Below, piece by piece: positions 43,515 to 55,899 of a stretch of 64,000 nucleotides of DNA. Positions within the stretch are counted from its first letter, which is position 1. Each line of letters begins with the position of its first letter. This stretch comes from Hirsutella rhossiliensis (Eukaryota; Ascomycota; Sordariomycetes; Hypocreales; Ophiocordycipitaceae), in contig NW_025408670.1 of the NCBI RefSeq assembly GCF_020360975.1, forward strand, positions 62,001-126,000, read 5' to 3'. The position numbers were made by a program, and so were the translations under genes. Below the pieces are notes generated by a model. It worked only from the letters and a program-made list of their open reading frames with translations, did no database searches and was not told the origin of the DNA.

Positions 43515-43966
43515 TTTAACGGTGACTGCGGCACACACCTAAAGACACACCCACGCTAACGGCAACAGCAGTAGCTAGATACCGAAGGACGAGGGGGTCT
43601 AAGGGGAACGAAGGAAACGAGAAAGCACTAGGCAGGGCAAGGCAAAGGCAAAGAGGGCCAAAAAGGTATATTAGTAAAAGAGGATATAGAAGAGGATAAT
43701 AATAATAGAAGGAGATGATGCTAAATAGAAGAAGATGCTGTCTGCTAGCTAAGGAGGAAAAGAGACCTCTTTTATAGACCGAATTTTCCCTCCTTCTTCC
43801 CTAGACGAACAGGGGCCAAGGGATTATCTGATTAAGAAGAGGGCTAGCCAGAGACTCTGCTAAGGATCCTGCTAAGGACCCTGCTAAGGACCCTGCTAAG
43901 GACCCTGCTAAAGACTCTGCTGCGCGGGCTGTGTGTGTTCCTTAGGGTATAGATGCCCCCGTTAAA
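43515..43966 (-). repeat. NA-LTR 5' LTR
   Basis: 452 bp. Relative to 41291-41731 it has about three extra 13-bp units (AAGGACCCTGCTA) and several C-to-T changes in CA context, for example CCAAGG to CTAAGG, suggesting light RIP. Confidence 0.85.
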
Positions 43967-43970
43967 GTAT

Positions 43971-44417
43971 ACTATATAGGTCTTCCTAATACGGTTAGTT
44001 ATATAGCCCCTTAAGGGAGCTATCGAGGTCTCGAGCTTTAAAAGCTACTACCTAAGAGTCTCTTCCTCTTAAAGAGAGATTAGCTTTATAGTACTAACGG
44101 ATTCCGTTATCGCTATGCGTATAGTAGTTAGTAGCTTCGTCTTATAGAGGTACTCCTTACGGTAACTCTTATAGTTACCTAAGGTAGTAGAAAAGCTCTC
44201 TACTCCTAATCTTAGGGCTCTATAAGAATCGTCTTATAGACCGTAGGGGCGGTAGAGGAATTGTTTTTCGATATTATTATAGGGGAAGGGTAGAAAAGTT
44301 AGTTAAAAATTAGCTTTTCTAGTAAGAGGGGTAAAAGGAAGCAATAAGGGATATAAGAAAGGTGCCTTTTATAGTAGCCGGAAGGTATAGGAATTCTATT
44401 ACTCCTAGGCTTATAAC
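43971..44417 (-). pseudogene. Cop-1 gag N-terminal part (C2)
   Basis: Continuation of C2 gag beyond the NA-LTR insertion, up to the 5' LTR. It contains the empty target site of the Gyp-A insertion (near 44045) and lacks about 165 bp near 44200 that C1 and C3 retain. Confidence 0.65.
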
Positions 44418-44577
44418 TCTTATAAAGAGAGATATAAGAAGTATATATAAAATATATAAAGGTAAAATTAAAAGTAAGGGGTCGGATAGGTAGGGCAGAG
44501 ATATTTAATTCTTATAGGGGCAGTAATTATAGTAAGGGAGTAATTATTATATTGCCTTAATTATCCTTCTTTTCTCT
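44418..44577 (-). repeat. Truncated Cop-1 5' LTR (C2)
   Basis: Only about 160 of 477 bp remain. The sequence passes directly into Gyp-C at the equivalent of position 6258 of copy G1, so both elements are broken at this junction. Confidence 0.8.
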
Positions 44578-47119
44578 AAGTACTTTTAAAACCTTACTTA
44601 AGTATAGAACTAAATTACTAGAAAGTTAATTAACGCTACTTAAATAACTAAGTTATATTATTAGAACCCGATTATAGTACGCTACTTAAATACCGCGAAA
44701 ATTATAGTTTATTAATAAGATATCTTTTAGAGATATATAAAATCTATAAATATACTAAAATAAAGAAATAGTATAGAGCTACTTACTTTAAAGTATTTAA
44801 ACTATTAATCTTTTAAAAGCTTATATAGTAAGTTAAATATAATAAAAAAGATTATAATAAATATATATACTTAAACTATAGAGTTTATAGATATAAAAAA
44901 GTATAAGTATAGTATAAATAATATAATAGTATACTAAAAGATTATTAGTAATATAAATAAAAGCTATAAGCTATATTTAACTAAGGAAAACTTAATATAG
45001 AAATACTATATAAAAAATAAAAAGATACTAAACGAAAACTTAACCTTTAATATAAATATAAATAGAATTATAAAGTATAGTATATATTTAACTATAAAGT
45101 AGTATAATATAAATAATATAGCGTTAAGAAAAAAAAAATCTTTAATTAGCTATAAGAAATTAGTTTCTTAAGCCTTAATATAATACTATATAATAAAAAT
45201 ATAAAGAAATAATATTAATAATAAATTAAAGAAGAATACCTAAATAAAATAAATAAAATCTAAGTAAAAATAAGGTATACTATCTATAAAAGGGCTATAG
45301 ACTAGTATAATATAATAAGATCTAAGGACCTTATATATAGTAATAGTAAGCTATATAGTAACTAAATTGTATTAAATATCTAAATTATAGGATATTATAT
45401 ATATATACTTTTAAACTATAGCGCGATAGGTAATTACGTTTTACTTAAAGTCGTTAATCGTTACTAACTTATATAAAGATATAAGAAAGATCTATATAAA
45501 CTTATAAATATTAAAGGAGAGGTCTTTAATATAATAATAGAATTATTAATATAGAGATTAATTACCTTAATATTAATATCTAAGGCTATAATTCTCGCGT
45601 AAAGAGATATAAGAAGTATATAAAAATATACTAAGGTAAAAGTAAAAGTAAGAGGTTAGATAGGTAGGGCAGAGATATTTAAATCTTATAAGGGCAGTAA
45701 TTATAGTAAGGGAGTAATTATTATATTGCCTTAATTATCCTTCTTTTCTCTATTTAATGCCCCTCTTTATACCTATCTAGCATCTTAATTAATAAAGAAG
45801 ATCCTATTTAAAGAAGCTACTAATATCCTTTTAACTACTAAGCTTTTTACCGGTTTTCCCCCTCCTTTCTAGCTATTACCGGTATATCCGTCTTATCTCT
45901 CGCTACCTTTATAGGAAGCTATCGCTACTTTTACTTCCCCTCTTACCCTTACCCTCCTCCTATACCTCCTTTTAGCTCCTTCCTTAAAACCTATTTTTTA
46001 GCTTCCTAGGTCCCTTATACTAAGGGATATCTCCGAGAACTATAAAATTAAGCTACGCTTTATAATAATAATAAATAAGTTAACTTTAATATTATAGATA
46101 TTAAAGAATACGACCTTATATTAAGGCTTCTATAGCTATAAGAGAGCAACCTATTAATTAACTAGAAAACTAGCTAGCTACGTTAAAATAAGGAGGAAAG
46201 CTTCTAAGACTAATAAATTTAAGAGAAAGTAAAGTTTTATAATAATTTAGCTACTAAATAGGATAAAAGGGATAACCGCTTAAGTAAATTATTATAAGCT
46301 TTAGTAATATAAATAAAAATAGTAACTAAACTAGTAAATATAATAAAATCGATTAATAAAACTTATATACTAACTAATATAGCTATATAACTTAGTATCT
46401 AATATAAATAAAATAAAGGATATAATATAAAGATTTAAAAAGTTATTACTACTTTAAGGAAAGACCTTAAATAAATTAATAAAGAGCTTACGTTAAGAGA
46501 AACTAGCTCTTAAAAGAAAGAATAAAGCCTATAAGATATAATAAAGAATATCCCTTAAAAATACTAGAAATTTAATAAACTCTTTAAAGAAGAACTTAAG
46601 ATAGGGTTACTTAAATATAGCTAATAAGACTATAAAATTTATCTTAAGGATAAAATAATACTAACGTTTTATAAGATTTATATCCTAAATAAAATATAAC
46701 TATAAACGCTATATAATTACCTTAATAAGAATCTATAAAAGGGATATATATAAACGTTAATATCTAAAGTAGGCTACCTAGTTATATTTTTTTAAAGAAG
46801 AATAGTAAGCTATAACTAGTAATTAATTTTAGATACTTAAACGATATTATAATAAAAGACCGAATACTATTACTACTTATATTAGAACTATAAGATTAAC
46901 TATATAGTAAGAAATAGTTTATAGCCCTTAATCTTAAAGGCGCTTATAAATTAATATATATAAAAAAGGGATATAGATAGATAATAGCCTTTAAAATATA
47001 ATTTAAACTATTTAAATATTTAGTAATACTATTTAGACTTATAAATATACTAGCTACCTTTTAATAGATAATTAATAATATCCTATATAAATACTTAAAT
47101 ATCTTTATAGTAGTATACT
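44578..47119 (+). pseudogene. Gyp-C pol, first part (G2): linker, protease, RT
   Basis: Matches G1 6258-8315 with the solo Cop-1 LTR removed. The protease block (near 46070-46180) and RT block (near 46520-47119) are the same as in G1; it ends in the middle of the YLDDIL box, where Gyp-B has inserted. Confidence 0.7.
45593..46067 (-). mobile_element. Solo Cop-1 LTR
   Basis: 475-bp LTR alone in Gyp-C, flanked by ATAAT at 45588-45592 and 46068-46072, a perfect 5-bp duplication. The uninterrupted target is at about 7255-7285 in G1. Confidence 0.9.
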
Positions 47120-47754
47120 TATTATAAAGTAAGTAAAGGTATAAGTATAAGTACTATCTATAAGATAATATTAATAAGCTATATAAAGCTCTCTTATATA
47201 CGGCTAGCCTATATATATATATATAGGATCTAGCCCTTTATATATAACTATATAGCTTAGGCTATAGCCTAAGCCTATAACCTATAATAGTTAAAGACTC
47301 TTATATAATACCCTCCCTTAAGCGTAGCGCGGCGTTACTTAATTAACGGCTTCTATACTATTAAGCCTATACCGCTAGCTCTACCCTACCCTTTCCTATT
47401 AATCGTGCTAGCCTTACTAGCCCTATTATCCCCGCGCTAGTTAGCCTAGGTAGCCGGAACCGGGCTCTATACTTATCGGCTAGCTAGCCGTTTAAATAAG
47501 GGCGCGACTTATTATATACGCCCTTAGGTAGCCGGCGGCCGGCCTAGACCTACGTAAGCCTTAGGTTGCCCGTCCCCTTAGCCTTAAGCAGCCTCCTTTA
47601 CCTAGGGGTATATAAGGCGGTATCCCCCCTTTCTTCCTTCTTTTTCTTCTCCTCCTTCTTTAATTATAGTAGTAGTAATAATAGGTAAGTTCCGCTCTAC
47701 TTAAGGCGTTAGTTTATTCCTAGCTATATAGGCGGCTTTATTAATATATACTTA

Positions 47755-48775
47755 TAGTAATAGCTATAATAGTAATAATAGCCCTAATAATAATAACTTT
47801 AACTAATAAGTTCTTTACCCTATAAAATAAGAGGCCGTAATTTATAATACTAACTTCCGCGATAGATATATTTACCTCCCCCTCCCTTACTTCCTTCTTT
47901 TTAGAGTATATAGAGTTATTCGTCGACGCTATATTAAGTATAGCTAACGATAGCTCCGCCGCTACCGCTACTCTTACTTATACCCCTACGATCGCGCCTA
48001 CTACCGCCGCCTCTACCTTTACTACGCTAGCCGCCCTTATATCGCCTTTTTATATAATAACGCCGTCCCCGCCGCCGGCTATAACGCCCGGCCCCTCTAC
48101 CCCCGCCTCTACCTTTACTACCCCTATAAGTCCGCTACCTAGCGAGCGTAGTAGCTATTTTCCGCTAACTTCTTAAAGTATAAACGCTAAGTATAAGCTA
48201 GAGCCGCCCGCGCGGCCCCCTATATATAGTATATATTATAGGAGCTCCCTTATACCGACTAAGTTAAGCGCCGCTATAGCGGTAGTTATTACTAGTACGC
48301 GCGTGCTACCCGCGCCTATAAGGCGGCGCCTCCTATCTTACTCGCTACGGCGTTAGCTTAAAAGGCCGGCGCGTATAGGTAGGCATAGGGGGCTACTAAG
48401 AAGCGCCTTACCGCCGCCGCCGCTACCTACTATAATCTCCGCGCCCTTAAGCGCTAGGGCTTTATTCCTAAGTAAGTTCCTCTCCTTTAGCTCTTTTACT
48501 TTTACTATTAACTCTCTTAGTACTAGGAATACTACCTCCGTCGCTTTATCGGCGGTCCCCTTAGCCGTGCCTGCCGCCGCCCCCGCTATAACTACTAGCT
48601 AGGCCCCTCCTACTCCTAGAGCCCCTAGAGCCGCCGCTACCGCTAACTAGCTCGTAGGCTTAAAGGGCCGCCTAAGCGCCCTAGTAAGCGCCGCTACTAC
48701 TAATAAGGTAGAGGAGGATAATAAGGATAAGAATAAGGACGATAATAAGGATAAAGAGTAGGTCTAGGTAGTCTA
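47755..48775 (+). pseudogene. Antisense open frame of the inverted Gyp-B
   Basis: Plus strand here is antisense to the element. Readable parts: FVDAILSIANDSSAATATLT, a Thr/Pro/Ala-rich run longer than in the other copy, KLEPPARPPIYSIYYRSSLI, KLSAAIAVVITSTRVLPAPI, RRRLLSYSLRRQLKRPARIG and an acidic KVEEDNKDKNKDDNKDKE tail. Order, basic core and acidic end agree with 35600-36670 although many residues differ. Interruptions are mostly Gln-type stops. Function unknown. Confidence 0.55.
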
Positions 48776-48789
48776 AGGGCTCTGCCCTA

Positions 48790-51700
48790 AAATAAACGCT
48801 ATTTTTATCTCCGCTTATATTATTACGCTTATATTATTATTACTACTTACTTTACTTTACTTACTTTATAGTCTTAGCCTAAGCTATTATTAGTAGTCTA
48901 TTAGTCCGTTATTCTCGTTTACTATTTTAAATAAAGCTTTAAACTTATTAAGGGCTATAGTTCCTATAAACTTATATATAGGTTCCTATATAGGGTCGAG
49001 ATACCTATACTACTTAATAAGGACCTCCTAGCGTTTCCCCCTACTAACCTTTTTTTAGCGCGCGGCCTATATCTCTTTAACCTTAAACTCGTCCTTTACC
49101 TTTACCTTAATTATAGGCGGTTAAGCGTCCGCTACTTCTTATTTAGGTAGTAGGTTAAAGGAGGCTCTATAAAAGAGGTTTATATTAATCTTATTATAGA
49201 CCCTTATTAAGAAACTATTAAGCTTTATAACCTATAGGCTAATAACCCTCTATATTATAATCTTTATATATAGCTAGTTAAGCTTCTTTTTTAGCTATAC
49301 TAACTTATAGTTATAGAGGTCTAGCTATACCTTATCTCTTACTATAAACCTATTTACTAGGGCCCTAGTTTTATTAGCGTGCCGCTCTTAATCTTACGCC
49401 GCGGTAGCTATCGTAGATTAGTAATAATCTATAGTCTCTTATAGCTTTTATATAAATATAAAAGCGCGGCCCTTTATTAACGAATTACTATACTACTCTA
49501 CTACTATATCTATAGTAAAGGGAACTAGTAAGGGTAGTTTAAAGCTATACGTTATAAAGAAAGGGGCTATCTTAATAAAGGTATATAGTTTACTATTTAA
49601 CGTAAGTTAGGCTATAAGGAGCTAATAGTCTTAGTTTACTTAGTTATAAGCTATAATCGCTTATAAGTAAGCCTATACCTCTTAGTTAACCCTTTTAGGC
49701 CCTTTATTAGTCTATAGGTAATATACTATACTAAGTAGCTATATAATCTAAAGTAGCTAGTATAAGTACTACTAAAGTAGCTAGTTTAATTCGATCCCTT
49801 ATCGCTTATAATAAAGGCTAGCTAGCTATATAAGTAAGCTTAGTACTATAAAAAGCGCTTTATATAGGACTCTATATCTATAGATAGTATTAGCTTTAAT
49901 ACTATAAACTTATTAAGTTAGTCCTTAATTACTTATATATAGTAGTTACCGCCCTTTATAAGTAAGAGGTTTATTATAAAGTCTATTTATATATATATAT
50001 AAAACCGGTTAGGTACTAGAAGCTACTTAAGTAGCCCCTTAAGCTATGCCCTTTTAATCTTAGTATAGCTATAGATATTATAGTTATAAAGGAAGCGGCG
50101 AACGTAGTACTATAAGAGGGGCTAGTAAAAATCCCTTATAAGGCCTACTACTATACCCTGCTTACCTAGGTAGCCTATAATACTAATAAGCTAAACTAGC
50201 TTCCCTTAAAGCTTATTTTATTCGTTTAGCTCTAGTAGTCTATCCTTCTCCTAGCTTCTATAGTATATAGCGCGCCCGGCACCTATAGTCTCCCCTATTA
50301 ATATAGATACCCTTATAGGTCGATATAATAGTTAGCTACTTATACCTTTAGCTTTAGCTTTAGATTAAAGCATTAAGCGCTAGACTTAATAGCGCGGCGT
50401 ATGCTCTTATAAGTATAGTCTAGAGATAATATCTTATTCTTATAAGCGCTAAAGGACCTTATCTTAAAATACCCGCGCTATACGCGCCCCTAGGCTAGTT
50501 TATCCTTCCTCGCTAAGCTAAGGTAAAGGTATAAGGGAAGGCTTATTTATTAGCGCCGCGCCTTCCTCTACTAAGGAAGCTCCTATATAAGTCTATAGCG
50601 CTTTTTATAGGATAAGCTATAGATCCTAAGCCTTAATATTTACTCTTATTAGCTAGTCTTAATCCCTCTAAGAAAGTATATTTAGGACTATAGAGTCCTA
50701 CCTTAGCTAGTACTTAATTAAGAAGTTAAAGCATAAGAGATACTTTACTTAGCGGGCTTACCGTTCTTAGAGGTACTAGCGGGTTATAAAGTACTTAAGA
50801 TTCCTATAGTCTATAAGAACCTTAAAGCTCTTATAGCTCTAGAGCTCCGCTTACTATTACTTAAGGTAGCTAATAATCGCTAGTATCTCCTTATCGTAAA
50901 TAGTATAATTCCGCTCCGCTAAGGTTAGCTTATAGGAGTAGAACGCTATTAGTTACTTCCGCTTATTTACCTCTTAAGAGAGCCTTCCTCTAAGTGCCTA
51001 GCCGCTATAGTCTACTTTAACTAGTATAGACCGGTTAAAGTCCTACTAAAATAGTACTAAGGCCCGCGAGAATAGGTCCTTAAGTATATAGAACGCTCCT
51101 TCCTATATAGGCCCTTAATAAAAAGCGGTCTATTTCCTAGTAATCTTATTTAAGGGACTTATAATATAAGAGAAGCCCTTAATAAATATCCTATAATAGT
51201 TTATAAACCTAAGGAAGCTCTATACGCCCGTTTATATAGTTAGGGCCGCTTAGTCTTAGATCGCTTAGATCTTTATAGGATCCGCCTATATACCTATACT
51301 TATATAGATAATAAAGCCTAGGTACTTAACCCTCTTAACCCTAAATTTATACTTATCTAGGTTAAAGTAGAGCCTATAAAGTTAAAGGCGCTCTAGGACC
51401 CTCTATACTTTCTATATATAGTCCTTATAGGAGCCGCTTATATAGATAAGGATATTATCTATATATATAAAGGCGAACTTATTAAGAAAGTCCTAAAGTA
51501 TATTATTAATATAATACTAAAAGGTAGTAGGCGCTCCTAAGAAGCTAAAAAGCGTTATAAGCTACTTAAATAAGCTATAGCGTATATAGAACGCTGTCTT
51601 TTACTTATTACCTTTTAAGATCTATACCCTATAGAACGCTTATTTTATATCTAGCTTTATAAACTACTTTACCTTTAAAAGGTTATAGAGTATATCTAAG

Positions 51701-53800
51701 ATTAAGGGTAAGGGGTAGCGGTTTAGCCTTATAATTATATTTAAAGCCCTATAGTTATAATAGAACTATATCCCGCCCCTTAGTTTATATATAAATAGGA
51801 CCGGCGCTCTTACTTTAAAGCTACTTACTTAAATAAAACCCTTATCTAGGAGGTCCCTTAGCGTCTTTTTTAGTACTAGTAGCTCTATATATAATATACT
51901 ATATAGCGGTCTAAATAGTATAGGCAGTTCCTACCCTTTCTTATTAGTATAAAGTATAATCCTATAGTCTACCCTTAGCTTATATAGGTTAAGCTTATTT
52001 ACTTCCTAGGACTTAAATAGCGGTAGGAGGTCGTAAAAGCGCTTTAGTATCTACTACTATAGCTTAGAGGGCGACTTTAGCTTCTTTATTTAAAGGGCCT
52101 TATTAATATCTATTAAGCTAACTATATAGACCGCTATATTAGCCGCTACCTAGCCTTACCTCCGCTCTACCTATTATATAGTTCCTATAAAGATAGAGGT
52201 AAGGACTTCTTATACTAAGTATAAAGCTTATACGCTTAGTCCTATACTTATAGAACTATCGTTATAGTAGACCTATTATTATATAGCCCTAAACTATAGC
52301 TTCCTTTAATATAGAACTAAGTATAACTCTATATATAATAACTAGGGTTTCCTAAGGATTAAGGGAAATTCTAGTTAAGGGATTATATAGGCTATAATAA
52401 GCTTATAGTAACCGTCGACCTCTATAGCTAGCTATATAATACCTTTAATTACTATACCCTCTATCGCGCTTAAGGCGCCCTTTACTCGCTTTAAGGCAAT
52501 CTTTTCTACTAGTACTTATATCTCTTATATAAGCGCCTTATTAATTATAGCGTAGTATTAATAGCCCTCGTTTATAAGGGTAGTAATAGGTAAGGAGTTA
52601 TTAATTATAACTTATATTAAAGTAGGCTCCTCTTTTATATAGGCGGATAATTCCTTCTTCTCCCTTACTAGTATTAGTAATTAAGGCTTTAGAGCCCGTC
52701 TTTACTCTAGAGCTACTCTTTTTCCTCTAGGCCTAAGGGGGTAGAGTCCTCCTTATCGTCTAAGGTAAGGAGCGGTTTTATCTTTACTACTTAAACCGCT
52801 ATAAGCCGCTTAGCTAAAAGGAAGGGGCATTTTAATATAAAGTATATAGATACTCTATAACGTAGGCAGCGGCTATTAGCCTTCCTCTTCCCGATTTCCT
52901 CGCTCGTTACTTACTTCGCCCGCTACTTAGAGTATAGGGTAGTATAAAGGGTAGTCGACGGCGTCTTCTTACCGCGTCTAGCTTAGTCTATATAGGTAGC
53001 CGATATTAAGGTATCTCTATTTATATTAATAGCTAGTTATTTATCTTATAGAGAGGCGGTAGTCTTATCGCTGCTATATAGTATACGCTTATAAAGCTTT
53101 TAAAAACATAGTATTTATTTATAGCCTTAAGCTACTTTTATTAACCGGCTTATATACTTACTATAATTAATAGGTATAATTATAGGGATAAGTAGCTCTT
53201 ATAGGGCTAGCGTAATTAATTTCTATAGCTATATAAGCTTCGCGCTATCTTTTTATATTATAGTCCCCGCTACCTATAAGAGCGTCTCTTTAAAATTAGG
53301 AAGGAATTTACTAAAGGTTTATCTATCTCTCTACTTAAGGGTCTATAGCCTATCTTACGCCTTCTCCCGCTCCTATACGTTACCGAACGTATATATAAGG
53401 TATTAAAAGAAGTCTTATAGGTCGCGTCTACCCTTAAGGCCGCCCTTATCCTAGAATCTAAAGATCCGCTATATCTAAGGCTCTAGTAGCGTATAGAAGA
53501 GCAAATACTACGCTATATCGCGATAGCTATTTAGGCCCTATTTTTTATCGGTTATAAACTTTATCTATAGCTAGCTAAGGAAGAAGTAAAAGGACTCTAG
53601 CTTACTATCTTAAGTCGGCTAAGGGAGCGGCTTCCGCGTTAGTAGTATCGCCGCTATAACTAGTATTACGGAGGTCGTAGGGGTTAAAGCTAGTCTCGTA
53701 GACGGCTCCCTTAGTATTTATCCTTCTCGCTAGCCGTCGCGCTTTTAATCGCTTCTAGGATAGCTATAATACTTCCTATCCGTCTAAGAAAGGGCGGAGT
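48790..53800 (-). pseudogene. Gyp-B gag-pol (inverted copy), RIP-inactivated
   Basis: Sense on the minus strand, collinear with 30560-35570. The RT box lies near 51450-51485, integrase around 49500-50400 and the chromodomain around 48960-49120. As in the other copy, catalytic Asp/His/Cys codons and Trp/Gln codons are the usual casualties. Confidence 0.75.
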
Positions 53801-54059
53801 ACTTCCTCGAAGAGGAGGCGCCCTCTTTAAAGAGATATCTATTAGATCTATTAGTTAATAGCTTATACTATTACGGAGTAAGTAAAGGTATAGGCGTAGG
53901 TACTATCTATAGGATAATATTAATAAGCTATATAGAGCTCTCTTATACGTAGCTAGCTTATATATATATATATAGGATCCGGCCCTTTATATATAACTAT
54001 ATAGCTTAAGCTATAGCCTAAGCCTATAACCTATAATAGTTAAAGACTTTTATAATACC

Positions 54060-55362
54060 TAAATAATATCCTAATCTTCTTAGATACCTTAAAGGAATAT
54101 AAGGAATATATTTATAAGGTACTCTATATACTTTTAAATATAAAGTTACTAGTAAAACTAAAAACAGTAAGTTTTATATAAAGGAAGTAAACTTCCTTAA
54201 ATATATAATCTTATTAAGAGAGATATAAATATAGTAAAATAAGATTAACTTAATTAAAGAATAGCTAATACTAAAGAACGTTAAGGACGTATAAAGTTTC
54301 CTAGGATTTATAAATTACTACTAATAATTTATTAAAGATTTTAGAAAGGTTTTAGTATTACTATATAACTTAATAAAAAAGGAAAAAGGATTTATATAAG
54401 ATATTAAAGCTAATAAAGCTTTCGAATATATTAAAACTATAATTATATAAGAACTAGTCTTAACTACCTTTAATTTAAAATAATAAATCGAACTTAAAAC
54501 TAATATATTAGACTTTACTTTAAGAGTATAAATTAAATAAAAAGATAATAAAAAAAACTATAACTAATTATATTTTACTTAAAGAAGCTATATAGTATAG
54601 AAATTAATTACGTTATTTATAATAAAGAACTCCTTATAATTATTTAAGCTTTTAAGGAATTTTAATACTACTTTCTTAAAAGTAAATATAAAGTTAAGGT
54701 TTATATAAATTATAAGAATATCTTATATCTTATAATAATATAATAGTTAAATAAACGATCGATCTAATAAGCTAAATATCTATTAGAATTCGACTATAAA
54801 ATAATCTATAAAAAAAGAATAGAAAACGGTTAAGCTAATACCTTTAGTTAATAAAGTAACTATAATATAAAGGTACTTATTATAAAAGGATAGCTCTTAG
54901 AAATTAACGATAAGGGGAACTACTAGTAATAATAGCTAAATATAATATTTAAAGTATACCTTAGTAACTTAATAGATTATAAGATCCTAAAATAAATAAA
55001 AGAATATAAAGTATTAAATAAATATAATATAGAATATATAGAAGTTTTAATATATAAAATTAAAATCTAGATACTATTAGAATTATAAGTTAAAGTTATA
55101 TAAGATATATATAAATATTTAATATATAGATACTAAGGAATCTAAAGAATAATAAAATAAATTAAATAATAATATAACTTTTTATAGCTTAAAGAAATAG
55201 TATAATAAGTTATTAAAGAATATAAACTTTATATATAAAGTAAAGCTAAATAATATAAACTATATAAAGAATTATATCCGCTATTAATACTAAAGAAACT
55301 ATAGGATTTAATAGCTTTTAACTATATTATAAAGCTACTACTATTAAAAGAACTTATAACTA
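54060..55362 (+). pseudogene. Gyp-C pol, second part (G2): RT end, RNase H, integrase zinc region
   Basis: Continues the RT (FLDTLKEYKEYIYKVLY), then RNase H with a TYNKELLIIIQAFKEF-like block near 54620, and the integrase N-terminal region near 55130-55300, where the HHCC pattern is reduced to Tyr-rich remains (KEYKLYIQSKAKQYKLYKEL). It stops at the first catalytic Asp segment, where Cop-1 has inserted. Confidence 0.7.
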
Positions 55363-55839
55363 TATCGCAAAGTATAGCTTAATTTTATAGTTCTTAGAGA
55401 TATCTCTTAGTATAAGGGACCTAGGAAGCTAAAAAACAGGTTTTAAGGAAGGAGCTAAAAGGAGGTATAGAGAGGAAAGTAAGGGTAAGAAGGGAAGTAA
55501 AAGTAGCAATAGCTTCTTATAGAGGTAGCGAGAGATAAGATAGATATACTAGTAACGGCTAGAAAGAAGGGGAAAAACTAGTAAAAAGCTCGGTAGTTAA
55601 AAGGATATTAATAGCTTCTTTAAGTAGGATCTTCTTTATTAATTGAGATACTAAATAGGTATAAAGAGGGGCGTTAGATAAAGGAAAGAAGGAGAATTAA
55701 GGCAATATAATAATTACTCCCCTACTATAATTACTGCCCCTATAAGATTTAAATATCTCTGCCCTACCTATCCGACCCCTTACTTTTACTTTTACCTTTA
55801 TATATTTTATATATACTTCTTATATCTCTCTTTATAAGA
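55363..55839 (+). repeat. Cop-1 5' LTR (C3)
   Basis: 477 bp, starts TATCGCAAAG and ends TTTATAAGA; partner 62473-62949. Confidence 0.9.
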
Positions 55840-55899
55840 GTTATAAGCTTAAGAGGAATAGTATTCTTATACCTTCTAGCTACTATAAAAGGTACCTTT

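Larger units (their letters stand above)
41291..43966 (-). mobile_element. Non-autonomous LTR element (NA-LTR), nearly un-mutated, 2676 bp
   Basis: Direct repeats of 441 bp (41291-41731) and 452 bp (43515-43966) start TTTAACGGTGAC and end CCCCCGTYAAA, flanked by GTAT on both sides (41287-41290, 43967-43970). The uninterrupted target is seen in C1 near 13202. Sense is minus: a primer-binding site adjoins the LTR at 43512, and a GTGGAGGAG polypurine tract adjoins the LTR at 41732. The interior has no gag or pol; it is low-complexity and repeat-rich. Termini, primer site and polypurine tract resemble Gyp-A, which may have supplied the proteins. CA and TG are abundant, so it is the youngest or least RIP-hit retroelement here. 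Confidence 0.85.
29634..44577 (-). mobile_element. Cop-1 copy 2 (C2), split by Gyp-B and NA-LTR
   Basis: Internal region 29634-44417 on the minus strand with 5' LTR remnant 44418-44577 and the shared LTR at 29157-29633 as its 3' LTR. Insertions: Gyp-B 30302-37286 in RNase H and the NA-LTR element 41291-43966 in gag. Unlike the other two large copies it keeps the RT domain. It has its own deletions: about 145 bp of RNase H near 30266 and about 165 bp of gag near 44200. RIP-saturated. Confidence 0.8.
47120..54054 (-). mobile_element. Gyp-B chromodomain gypsy, minus-strand copy, 6935 bp
   Basis: LTRs at 47120-47304 (3') and 53869-54054 (5'), flanked by ATACT (47115-47119) and ATACC (54055-54059). 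It is inserted into the catalytic box of RT in G2. Gene order on the minus strand is the same as in the plus copy: gag near 53700-52700, pol 52700-48900, then the GC-rich block with the antisense frame, then the 3' LTR. Confidence 0.9.
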
